A stretch of DNA of 22,809 nt from Prevotella sp. (GTDB taxonomy: Bacteria; Bacteroidota; Bacteroidia; Bacteroidales; Bacteroidaceae), in the NCBI GenBank assembly GCA_024681875.1, contig JAILAA010000194.1, positions 1-22,809 on the forward strand, given 5' to 3'. Positions 1-6,484 of this stretch are shown one piece after another. The notes under the pieces are model-generated. The model did no database searches and was not told the origin of the DNA. It worked only from the letters and a program-made list of their open reading frames with translations. Position 1 is the stretch's first letter. Each line of letters opens with the position of its first letter. A program made the translations under genes and the position numbers.

Positions 1-2
1 CA

Positions 3-134
3 ACCGCAATGGTGGAGGGAATCAACAACAAGATTAAGGTGATGAAGCGTGAGGCTTATGGCTTCACCGACGACCGTTATTTCGAACTTCGTCTGCTCGC
101 TCTGCACGATGCTGGTATCACGTCATTCCTGTGA
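3..134 (+). CDS. ISL3-type transposase, C-terminal fragment (cut by window edge)
   Basis: The open frame enters from the left edge and ends at TGA 132-134, leaving about 43 residues. They contain VEGINNKIKVMKREAYGF followed by an FELRL segment, the conserved tail of ISL3-family (IS204/IS1001/IS1096/IS1165) DDE transposases, where the VEG glutamate is the last catalytic acidic residue. The family moves its element by a cut-and-paste or circle pathway. The N-terminal zinc-finger and most of the catalytic domain lie outside the window, so I cannot say whether the copy is intact. The stop codon sits inside a likely terminal inverted repeat ending at about 140. The family call comes from recognising this motif, not from a search. 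Confidence 0.8.
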   Translation, partial: TAMVEGINNKIKVMKREAYGFTDDRYFELRLLALHDAGITSFL

Positions 135-140
135 AGACCC
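121..140. repeat. Probable right terminal inverted repeat of the ISL3-type element
   Basis: Read on the minus strand inward from 140, the sequence begins GGGTCTTCACAG. This resembles the GGCTCTTCGCAG-type ends of ISL3-family elements such as IS1096. It would place the insertion sequence boundary at 140, with the transposase stop codon inside the repeat. The left end and target duplication are outside the window, so the boundary is inferred. Confidence 0.5.
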
Positions 141-141
141 A

Positions 142-324
142 AGTTTGTTAAAATCGGGAAATTCATCGATAGGATTGACCAGCGGACGCCAGCAAAAGAA
201 CTATGTGGCGAAGCTGAAATGCGCCGCCGACTGCCCCGACCCCATCGAGGACATGCACGAACAGCTGGACAAGCTGTCGGCCAAGCTCTTTCCGAGTATG
301 CCCGCCACAATAAGTTGGACATAA
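142..324 (+). pseudogene. C-terminal remnant of an unidentified gene next to the insertion sequence
   Basis: I do not recognise this product. The frame is open from 142 to TAA 322-324 and gives about 60 residues, including RQQKNYVAKLKCAADCPDP and EQLDKLSAKLFPSMP. From about 180 onward the codons (gcc, ctg, gac, aag, atc) look like those of the real genes here, which suggests genuine coding DNA and not chance. There is no start codon between the probable insertion sequence end (140) and this coding-like stretch. The simplest reading is that the element interrupted or replaced the 5' part of a resident gene and left its tail. A hairpin terminator follows 23 bases after the stop, as expected for the 3' end of a former gene. 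Confidence 0.4.
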
Positions 325-346
325 AATGGGTGTAGTGTAAAAAAGA

Positions 347-382
347 ACGGACGCCTGCTGTGATAGCAAGCGCCCGTTTTTT
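347..382 (+). terminator. Rho-independent terminator after the gene remnant
   Basis: Arms 347-359 and 365-377 form a 13-bp stem with two mismatches (ACGGACGCCTGCT against AGCAAGCGCCCGT) around a GTGAT loop, followed by six T (377-382). A run of A at 339-344 on the other side means it may also work on the minus strand. Confidence 0.8.
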
Positions 383-387
383 CGACA

Positions 388-417
388 AATTAACGAATTA
401 ACAATTAACGAATTAAC
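388..417. repeat. Two tandem copies of a 15-bp AT-rich unit
   Basis: AATTAACGAATTAAC occurs at 388-402 and exactly again at 403-417, and each copy itself contains two AATTAAC halves. Such AT-rich micro-repeats are common in Bacteroidales spacers; no function is evident. Confidence 0.75.
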
Positions 418-472
418 GTTAAGGCCCCAATTTCGGCACTTTTTTTGATTTTTTTTGATTTTTGCCCCCCCT

Positions 473-493
473 CGCCCCCTTGGGGCGTTTTTT
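473..493 (+). terminator. GC-rich hairpin terminator upstream of mraZ, with a decayed second copy
   Basis: CGCCCC (473-478), loop CTT, GGGGCG (482-487) and six T (488-493) make a compact intrinsic terminator. A diverged copy at 496-522 (TGCCCCCTCGCCC, then TTTGGGGTGTTT) has weaker pairing and only three T. Together they would insulate the mraZ promoter from transcription arriving from the mobile-element side. Confidence 0.65.
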
Positions 494-522
494 ATTTTGC
501 CCCCTCGCCCTTTGGGGTGTTT

Positions 523-692
523 AAACTGCGACGCGATTTATATAAACCATGCCGTGGTCTATAAAAAAAACGCGACGAGATCTATCCTATAAAAAAGTCA
601 GAAATGACTATGCACACAATATGGGGTTTTGTGTAAAAAATGAGCAAAGGAATGGGGGAAAAACAAAAAAATAAAATATTTTTAAAAAAAGA
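523..692. other. AT-rich leader region upstream of mraZ with no gene
   Basis: No coding region is supported here. It holds long A and T tracts, a small inverted repeat (AGTCA 596-600, GAAA loop, TGACT 605-609), and two single TGGGG words at 622 and 653. The word at 653 is exactly 40 bp upstream of the first box of the MraZ-type repeat, so it is in phase with it; the one at 622 is not. Confidence 0.5.
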
Positions 693-718
693 TGGGGAAA
701 AGTGGGGGAAAGTGGAGG
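693..718 (+). promoter_or_regulatory. Putative MraZ operator: three TGGNG direct repeats spaced 10 bp
   Basis: TGGGG at 693-697, TGGGG at 703-707 and the degenerate TGGAG at 713-717 are separated by exactly 5 bp each (AAAAG, then GAAAG). E. coli MraZ is known to bind direct TGGGN repeats separated by 5 nt in its own promoter, so the pattern fits autoregulation by the MraZ encoded just downstream. The middle box lies where the promoter -33 element would be. That this MraZ uses the same recognition sequence is an inference. Confidence 0.75.
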
Positions 719-726
719 AAATTGTT

Positions 727-734
727 TATCTTTG
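727..734 (+). promoter_or_regulatory. Bacteroidetes -7 element of the mraZ/dcw promoter
   Basis: TATCTTTG matches the Bacteroidetes sigma -7 consensus TAnnTTTG. No TTTG is present 19-20 nt upstream; that position is occupied by the MraZ-type repeat. The predicted leader to the mraZ ATG (768) is about 27-30 nt. Confidence 0.75.
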
Positions 735-767
735 CACACGAGAATAAAAACCACCGAAAAAAGCAAA

Positions 768-1223
768 ATGAGATTCCTTGGTAACATTGAGGCGCGTACC
801 GACGCCAAAGGCCGCGTATTCCTTCCTGCCACCTTCCGCAAGATGCTGCAGGCAGAGGGCTGCGAGACACTTGTAATGCGCAAGGACATTCATCAGAAGT
901 GCCTAGTACTCTATCCGCAGAAAGTGTGGGATGAGAGCGTCGACGCCCTCCGCTCGCACATCAATATGTTTGATGACATGGGCAAGATGGTGATTCGCCA
1001 ATACATGATGGAGGCTGAGGTGCTGACGCTCGACGGCAACGGGCGTATTCTCATTCCTGCTCATTTTCTGAAGGATGCGGAAATAGAGCAGACAGTGCGC
1101 TTCATAGGCATGACTGACACCATCGAGATATGGGCGGCGGAGAAGGCAGAGAAGCCCTTCATGACCCAAGAAGAGTTCTCGGCCAAGCTGAAGGCTATCA
1201 TGGCTCCCGGAGCGGAGAATTGA
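768..1223 (+). CDS. mraZ: Transcriptional regulator MraZ
   Basis: The product has 151 residues, the usual MraZ length. It has two SpoVT/AbrB-like half-domains, each with the signature turn: DAKGRV at residues 12-17, and DGNGRILIP in the second half. MraZ is a DNA-binding regulator of the dcw operon that assembles into rings. I chose the ATG at 768 because MRFLGNIEARTDAKGR is the normal N-terminus. The frame is open further upstream, but that part would run through the operator and the -7 element. It is the first gene of the operon, 29 bases ahead of rsmH, and probably controls its own transcription through the repeats at 693-718. A 14-bp tandem duplication covers its stop codon (1215-1240). 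Confidence 0.95.
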   Translation: MRFLGNIEARTDAKGRVFLPATFRKMLQAEGCETLVMRKDIHQKCLVLYPQKVWDESVDALRSHINMFDDMGKMVIRQYMMEAEVLTLDGNGRILIPAHFLKDAEIEQTVRFIGMTDTIEIWAAEKAEKPFMTQEEFSAKLKAIMAPGAEN

Positions 1224-1240
1224 GAATGGAGAACTGAGAG
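1215..1240. repeat. 14-bp period tandem duplication across the mraZ stop codon
   Basis: GGAGAATTGAGA (1215-1226) recurs as GGAGAACTGAGA (1229-1240) with one difference. The first copy contains the mraZ TGA (1221-1223); the second fills the spacer before rsmH. Confidence 0.7.
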
Positions 1241-1252
1241 TTGAAATAGTCG

Positions 1253-2167
1253 ATGACGATAGCGGAATCATACCACATTCCTGTGCTACTGAAGGAGAGC
1301 ATCGACGGGCTGGATATCCAGCCCGACGGTGTCTATGTTGACGTAACCTTTGGCGGCGGTGGCCACTCGCGTGAGATTCTGCGTCGGCTGGGGAGCAAAG
1401 GCCGTCTATTTGCCTTCGACCAGGACGAGGACGCCCAGCAGAACATCTTAGGCGACGGACGCTTCACGTTTGTGCGCAGCAACTTCCGCTATATCAGGCA
1501 ATGGATGCGCTACTTCGGCATCAGCCACATAGATGGGCTGTTGGCCGACCTTGGTGTATCGTCGCACCACTTCGACGATGGCAGTCGCGGATTTTCCTTC
1601 CGCTTCGATGCTCCACTCGACATGCGAATGAATCGCAGCGCGACTCTCACGGCTGCCGACGTGGTGAACGAATACGGAGAAGAACAGTTGGCCGACGTGC
1701 TATACATCTACGGTGAGCTGCGTAACGCCCGTCAGGTGGCGGCAGCATTAGTGAAAGCACGCCAGAAAGAGGCCATAAGAACGACAGAACAGCTGATGCA
1801 AGCCACCGAGAAGCTCTTCGCCCGGGAGCGTGAGAAGAAAGAAGTGACTAAGCTGTTTCAGGCACTACGCATAGAGGTTAACCACGAGATGGACTCTTTG
1901 GCACAGATGCTCACATCCGCCACCACGCTGCTGAGAAAGGGCGGACGCCTGAGCGTCATCACCTACCACTCGCTGGAAGACCGCATGGTGAAAAACATCA
2001 TGCGCTCAGGTCGCATCGACGGCCGTCAGCAGCAGGATTTCTTCGGGCACACCAGCTGTGTCCTGCGCCCCATAGGCAAGCCCATCATGCCGACCGACGA
2101 CGAGCAGCAGCAAAACCCGCGCAGTCGCAGTGCCAAACTACGCGTTGCTGAGAAGACTAAAGATTGA
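1253..2167 (+). CDS. rsmH: 16S rRNA (cytosine(1402)-N(4))-methyltransferase RsmH
   Basis: This 304-residue protein (formerly MraW) methylates N4 of C1402 in the ribosomal decoding centre using S-adenosylmethionine. The SAM-binding motif VTFGGGGHS is at about residues 31-39. It is followed by DLGVSSHHFD (99-108), GFSFRFDAPLDMRMN (113-127), FQALRIEVN (202-210), YHSLEDR (238-244) and the C-terminal NPRSRSAKLR (288-297), all typical of the family in the usual order. The start at 1253 gives SYHIPVLLKE near the N-terminus, as in homologues. It is the second dcw gene, with a 10-base gap to the ftsL-like gene. Nothing in it is truncated or unusual. Confidence 0.96.
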   Translation: MTIAESYHIPVLLKESIDGLDIQPDGVYVDVTFGGGGHSREILRRLGSKGRLFAFDQDEDAQQNILGDGRFTFVRSNFRYIRQWMRYFGISHIDGLLADLGVSSHHFDDGSRGFSFRFDAPLDMRMNRSATLTAADVVNEYGEEQLADVLYIYGELRNARQVAAALVKARQKEAIRTTEQLMQATEKLFAREREKKEVTKLFQALRIEVNHEMDSLAQMLTSATTLLRKGGRLSVITYHSLEDRMVKNIMRSGRIDGRQQQDFFGHTSCVLRPIGKPIMPTDDEQQQNPRSRSAKLRVAEKTKD

Positions 2168-2177
2168 AGAATGAAGT

Positions 2178-2681
2178 ATGGCAAAGAAAGACGAGCATAT
2201 TGAAGACGACGACGTGCGCTTCACCATTGAGGAGGCAACGGAGAAGGCTGAAGAACAGGCTGCCGTAGGCCACGACGAAGACAAGAAGGAGCAACTGTCG
2301 GCCAAGCTGAAGCAGAAAATCGACCAGACGAGCGAGGCCGACGAAGCGCCATCGGCATCCCTGCGACTGCGTGATGTGCTGGGCGGCGATTTCCTATGGA
2401 CGCTGGTGCGTCGGCAGATATGGCTCATCATCCTCATCGTGTTCATCGTCACTGCATACGTTGCCGTCAGATACCAGTGCCAACAGGACGCCATCGACAT
2501 TGCACAGCTGGAAAAAGACCTGGTGAATGCGAAATTCGAATCGCTCAGCAGTTCCAGCAACCTCACCCGCATGTCGCGCCAGAGCAACATCATCAACCTG
2601 CTGCAAAGGGGGGACAGCATCAGCCTGCACCACGCAGAACAGCCCCCATATATAATAGATGTCCCCGAGGAGGAGAGGTGA
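2178..2681 (+). CDS. ftsL: FtsL-like cell division protein
   Basis: This 167-residue protein has the architecture of a bitopic division protein. A charged acidic cytoplasmic N-terminus (1-75) leads to one transmembrane segment at about 80-97 (IWLIILIVFIVTAYVAV), then a short periplasmic part with a heptad-like stretch (107-140). FtsL works with FtsB and FtsQ to recruit and activate the FtsW-FtsI synthase. The call rests mainly on position between rsmH and ftsI, topology and size, because FtsL sequences diverge strongly; Bacteroidetes have their own FtsL-like family with a long cytoplasmic tail like this one. A 14-bp period duplication covers its stop codon. Confidence 0.8.
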   Translation: MAKKDEHIEDDDVRFTIEEATEKAEEQAAVGHDEDKKEQLSAKLKQKIDQTSEADEAPSASLRLRDVLGGDFLWTLVRRQIWLIILIVFIVTAYVAVRYQCQQDAIDIAQLEKDLVNAKFESLSSSSNLTRMSRQSNIINLLQRGDSISLHHAEQPPYIIDVPEEER

Positions 2682-2697
2682 GAAGTGAGAGGTGAGA
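2673..2697. repeat. 14-bp period tandem duplication across the ftsL stop codon
   Basis: GAGAGGTGAGA occurs at 2673-2683, containing the ftsL TGA at 2679-2681, and identically at 2687-2697. The period equals that of the duplication at the mraZ stop, although the sequence differs. Confidence 0.7.
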
Positions 2698-2704
2698 GTA
2701 ATCA

Positions 2705-2734
2705 ATCGAAAATCGAAATCCGTAAATCGTAAAT
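2705..2734. repeat. AT-rich leader repeat before ftsI, similar to the one before ftsW
   Basis: The stretch carries ATCGAAA and AAATCGTAAAT words. It closely matches 9103-9130 before ftsW: both contain a TCCG(T/C)AAATCGTAAAT core and both precede an AAGGTGARCAAG start region. Confidence 0.65.
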
Positions 2735-2741
2735 AAACAAG

Positions 2742-4922
2742 GTGAGCAAGTTCAATAAGCAGAAAGTAATGCCCCGCTATCTCATTGCGGCGGTAGCTCT
2801 CACGCTAATAGGCGTCGCCGTCATCGCAAAAGCCGCCTACACTATGACAGCGGAGAAGAACTGGTGGGCCGAAGTGGCAAACAACCAGATCAACATGGCC
2901 GACAGCATCAAGCTGCCCAACCGTGGCAATATCCTCAGCTGCGACGGAGAGATGCTGGCAGGCAGTATCCCTGAATACGAGATGTACATCGACTTCCGCG
3001 CAGGCTTGCAAAGGATTGACAGCGTATGGGTAGAGGACACCGCATGGGTACGCAAGCGCGGCGAGCTGTGGATGGAGAAGATTGACAGCATCTGCGACGG
3101 ACTGCACCGCATCTTCCCACAGAAGTCGGCTGAGGACTTCCGCGCACACCTCATGGAGGGCTTTGAGAAGAAGAGCCGTTGCTGGCGCGTATGGCGCGGC
3201 AAAGTGGACTACGTCACCTTCAACGAGGTGAAGAAGCTTCCTTTCTTCAACATGCCACGCCACAAGTGCGGCTTCTATGGCGAGGAATTCCCCGCACGCC
3301 GTCACCCATTCGGCTCATTGGCCGAGCGCACCATCGGCTCACGCGACACTGCCCGCTACGGTGTCGAGCTGGCCTACGACTCACTCCTCGCCGGAACCTA
3401 TGGCATTGCCCACAAGCAGAAGGTGCGCGACAAAATGGTCTACGTCACCACCACACCGCCGATTGACGGCTCAGACATAGTCACCACCATCGACATAGGC
3501 ATGCAGGACCTGGCTGAACAAGCGCTGCTGAACAAGCTGAAGGAGATTGATGCCCTCATGGGAGTGGCCATCGTCATGGAGGTACAGACGGGCGATGTCA
3601 AGGCTATCGTCAATATGGAGAAAGCCGGCGACGGCTCCTATCATGAGTTACTGAACAATGCCCTGGGCTACCGCTGCGAGCCCGGCTCGGTGTTTAAGAC
3701 CGCCAGCATCCTTGTCGCTCTTGACGATGCCGTCGTCGACACCTCCTACGTCATACACACTGGCAGCGGCGTCATGCCTATGCACGGTGCCAGAATGCGC
3801 GACCACAACTGGCACCGCGGCGGATACCATGACATCAACGTGGCAAGAGCACTTGAAGTCAGCTCGAATATTGGCGTAAGCTATGTCATCGACCACTTCT
3901 ATGGCTCCAACCCCACGAAATACGTTGAGGGCCTGCACCGCGTAGGCATTGGCATGGACTTGTCCATCCCACTCAACGAGTACCGCGCGCCGAAGATACG
4001 CTATCCGGACACACAGACCACCAACCGCGCCCTGTACTGGAGCAAGACTACCCTACCCTGGATGTCTATCGGCTACGAGACGCAGATTGCGCCCATCAAC
4101 ACGCTGGCCTTCTACAACGCCATCGCCAATGACGGCAAGTTCGTGCAGCCTCGCTTCGTCAGCAAGGTGATGAAAGACGGACAGGTGGTGAAAGAGTTTG
4201 AGCCCGTGGTGCTGAAGGAGCAGATAGCACGGCCCGAGGCTATCAAAACCATGCAGACCATCCTGACGCACGTCGTCAGTCAGGGTCTCGGCAAACGCGC
4301 CGGTTCCACATCGTTCTCCGTTGCAGGAAAGACAGGAACGGCACAGGTGTCTGACGGAACATACAACTACCACTCTGGCAAGTCATGCCACTGGCTGAGC
4401 TTCTGCGGCTATTTCCCCGCCGACAAGCCCCGCTATTCATGCATCGTCTGTGTGAAGACCACCAACGGCCCCGCATCCGGCGGTCTTGTATCAGGTTCTG
4501 TGTTCCATGAGATTTCTGAAGGTGTCATGGCCAGCAGCGTCAGAAAGGTGGCCGCCAATGCCCGCGACGAACACTCTGTCTTCGTGCCCGAAGTGAAGAG
4601 GGGTGACATGCAGGCTGCCGACTACGTGCTTGACCGCCTGAACATTAAGACCACAGGCAACTGGATGACGGCCACAACGACCGGAAGTCCTGTGTGGGGG
4701 CAGGCAGAGACGCAGCAGGACGCCGTGCGTTTAGACAAGGTGCCCGCCACCGAAGGTACAATGCCCGACGTGAAGGGAATGGGCGCCCGCGATGCCGTCT
4801 ACATGCTTGAGAAGATGGGCATCAGTGTGGAGCTCAGCGGCACTGGCGACGTTCAGACACAGAGCATTCCCGCAGGTACGGCACTACGGAGCAACATGAC
4901 ATGCCGTCTGGTGCTGGGTTAA
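2742..4922 (+). CDS. ftsI: Septal peptidoglycan transpeptidase FtsI (PBP3-like) with PASTA domain
   Basis: This 726-residue class B penicillin-binding protein crosslinks septal peptidoglycan and works with FtsW. An N-terminal membrane anchor (about 13-33) precedes the dimerisation domain with RGNILSCDGE (61-70). The transpeptidase domain has all three active-site motifs: SVFK (316-319, nucleophile S316), SSN (374-376) and KTG (530-532). A single PASTA-like repeat ends the protein (about 672-726), a common feature of Bacteroidetes FtsI. The start is GTG at 2742, chosen because it gives the short basic N-terminus ahead of the membrane segment; the next ATG is codon 10 and is possible. The gene lies 60 bases after ftsL and 39 before murE. 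Confidence 0.95.
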   Translation: MSKFNKQKVMPRYLIAAVALTLIGVAVIAKAAYTMTAEKNWWAEVANNQINMADSIKLPNRGNILSCDGEMLAGSIPEYEMYIDFRAGLQRIDSVWVEDTAWVRKRGELWMEKIDSICDGLHRIFPQKSAEDFRAHLMEGFEKKSRCWRVWRGKVDYVTFNEVKKLPFFNMPRHKCGFYGEEFPARRHPFGSLAERTIGSRDTARYGVELAYDSLLAGTYGIAHKQKVRDKMVYVTTTPPIDGSDIVTTIDIGMQDLAEQALLNKLKEIDALMGVAIVMEVQTGDVKAIVNMEKAGDGSYHELLNNALGYRCEPGSVFKTASILVALDDAVVDTSYVIHTGSGVMPMHGARMRDHNWHRGGYHDINVARALEVSSNIGVSYVIDHFYGSNPTKYVEGLHRVGIGMDLSIPLNEYRAPKIRYPDTQTTNRALYWSKTTLPWMSIGYETQIAPINTLAFYNAIANDGKFVQPRFVSKVMKDGQVVKEFEPVVLKEQIARPEAIKTMQTILTHVVSQGLGKRAGSTSFSVAGKTGTAQVSDGTYNYHSGKSCHWLSFCGYFPADKPRYSCIVCVKTTNGPASGGLVSGSVFHEISEGVMASSVRKVAANARDEHSVFVPEVKRGDMQAADYVLDRLNIKTTGNWMTATTTGSPVWGQAETQQDAVRLDKVPATEGTMPDVKGMGARDAVYMLEKMGISVELSGTGDVQTQSIPAGTALRSNMTCRLVLG

Positions 4923-4947
4923 TCGCATATACATTATTATATATAGT

Positions 4948-4953
4948 AGGAGG
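4948..4953 (+). promoter_or_regulatory. Perfect Shine-Dalgarno sequence before murE
   Basis: AGGAGG lies 8 bases upstream of the murE ATG, flanked on both sides by TATATA-type sequence. Bacteroidetes genes seldom use Shine-Dalgarno pairing, and no other gene in this window has such a site. It also fixes the murE start. Confidence 0.75.
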
Positions 4954-4961
4954 ATATATAC

Positions 4962-6413
4962 ATGAAGCTAACCGACATCATCAAGGGACTTAAAGACTCA
5001 ACCGTCACCGGCCCCGCCGACGTAGAGATCACAAGCGTAGACCTTGACTCGCGTCGTGTAGCGTCCGGACACCTGTTTGTGGCCATCGCAGGAACACAGA
5101 CCGACGGTCACCAGTATATTGCCAAGGCAATCGCCCAAGGCGCCGCTGCCATCTTGTGCGAACATCTGCCTGAAGTGCTTACCGAAGGCATTGCCTACGT
5201 GCAGGTGCCTTCGACGGAAAGCGCTGTTGGACCCGTGGCTACCGCATTCTTCGGCAATCCGTCAGAGCAGGTGAAGCTGGTAGGCGTCACCGGCACTAAC
5301 GGCAAGACGACGATTGCCACGCTACTCTTTCACCTCTTCCGCCGCCTGGGCCACAAGTGCGGACTATTGAGCACCGTGTGCAACTACATTGAGGATGAAG
5401 CCATTTCAGCCAGCCACACCACGCCCGACGCCGTAGAGCTGAACACGCTGCTTGCACGCATGGTTGCGGCGGGGTGCGAATATGTGTTCATGGAGTGCTC
5501 CAGCCATGCCATTGCCCAGCAACGCATCGGCGGACTTACCTTCGCTGGCGGCATTTTCACCAATCTCACCCGCGACCATCTGGACTATCATAAGACCGTG
5601 GAGAACTATCGCAACGCCAAGAAGAAATTCTTCGACGACCTGCCCAAGGGCGCCTTCGCCATCACCAATGCCGACGATAAGAACGGCCTCTTCATGGTGC
5701 AGAACACGAAGGCAACGGTGAAAACTTACAGCGTGCGACAAATGGCCGACTTCCGTGCCCGCATCATCGAGTGCCACTTCGAGGGGATGTACCTTGAGAT
5801 GGACGGACGTGAGGTGGGCGTACAGTTCATTGGCAAGTTCAACGTCAGTAACCTGCTGGCCGTCTACGCCACAGCTATCATGCTGGGCAAGCAGCCGGAA
5901 GACGTGCTGGTAGTGATGAGCACGCTGAAGAGTGTGGCCGGAAGACTAGAACCGATACACTCGCCGGAAGGCTGGACCGCCGTGGTGGACTACGCCCACA
6001 CGCCCGATGCCCTGGAGAATGTACTCAAGGCCATTCACGAGGTGCTTGACGGGAAGGGGCAAGTCATCACCGTATGTGGTGCAGGCGGCAACCGCGACAA
6101 GGGCAAGCGTCCGCTAATGGCTCAGGAAGCCGTTAAACAGAGCAACCGCGTCATCATCACCAGCGACAACCCCCGTTTTGAGGAGCCGCAGGACATCATC
6201 AACGACATGCTGGACGGACTGACACCCCAGCAGATGAAGAAAGTGCTGACCATTGTAGACCGTCGTGAGGCTATCCGCGCTGCTGCCATGATGGCACAGA
6301 AGGGCGATGTCATTCTCATTGCAGGCAAGGGCCACGAGGACTATCAGGAAATAAAGGGCGTGAAACACCACTTCGACGACCGCGAGGAAGTGAGAAAGCT
6401 GATTAAACAGTAA
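4962..6413 (+). CDS. murE: UDP-MurNAc-L-Ala-D-Glu:meso-DAP ligase MurE
   Basis: This 483-residue cytoplasmic Mur ligase adds the third residue of the stem peptide using ATP. The N-terminal UDP-binding domain leads to the P-loop GTNGKTT (111-117), TTPD (153-156), and the [16 protein letters not shown] region that holds the lysine expected to be carbamylated (about 220-222). The C-terminal domain contains DNPR (402-405), the motif that marks meso-diaminopimelate rather than lysine specificity, so the organism should have DAP-type peptidoglycan. The start at 4962 is supported by the AGGAGG at 4948-4953. In many proteobacterial dcw clusters murF follows murE; here mraY follows directly after a 71-base spacer. 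Confidence 0.96.
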   Translation: MKLTDIIKGLKDSTVTGPADVEITSVDLDSRRVASGHLFVAIAGTQTDGHQYIAKAIAQGAAAILCEHLPEVLTEGIAYVQVPSTESAVGPVATAFFGNPSEQVKLVGVTGTNGKTTIATLLFHLFRRLGHKCGLLSTVCNYIEDEAISASHTTPDAVELNTLLARMVAAGCEYVFMECSSHAIAQQRIGGLTFAGGIFTNLTRDHLDYHKTVENYRNAKKKFFDDLPKGAFAITNADDKNGLFMVQNTKATVKTYSVRQMADFRARIIECHFEGMYLEMDGREVGVQFIGKFNVSNLLAVYATAIMLGKQPEDVLVVMSTLKSVAGRLEPIHSPEGWTAVVDYAHTPDALENVLKAIHEVLDGKGQVITVCGAGGNRDKGKRPLMAQEAVKQSNRVIITSDNPRFEEPQDIINDMLDGLTPQQMKKVLTIVDRREAIRAAAMMAQKGDVILIAGKGHEDYQEIKGVKHHFDDREEVRKLIKQ

Positions 6414-6431
6414 TATCAAAATGCCGTTTCG

Positions 6432-6470
6432 ACGTTTTAACGGAATGTCGTAATAACGTTATAACGGAAT
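6432..6470. repeat. 24-bp period repeat in the murE-mraY spacer
   Basis: ACGTTTTAACGGAAT (6432-6446) and ACGTTATAACGGAAT (6456-6470) differ by one base. The 71-base spacer has no promoter-like or terminator-like signal that I can see. Confidence 0.65.
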
Positions 6471-6484
6471 AACGCAACAAAAGT

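Noticed and set aside
702..767. Upstream extension of mraZ by 22 codons
   Set aside because: It would run through the MraZ boxes and the -7 element; the family N-terminus begins at the ATG at 768.
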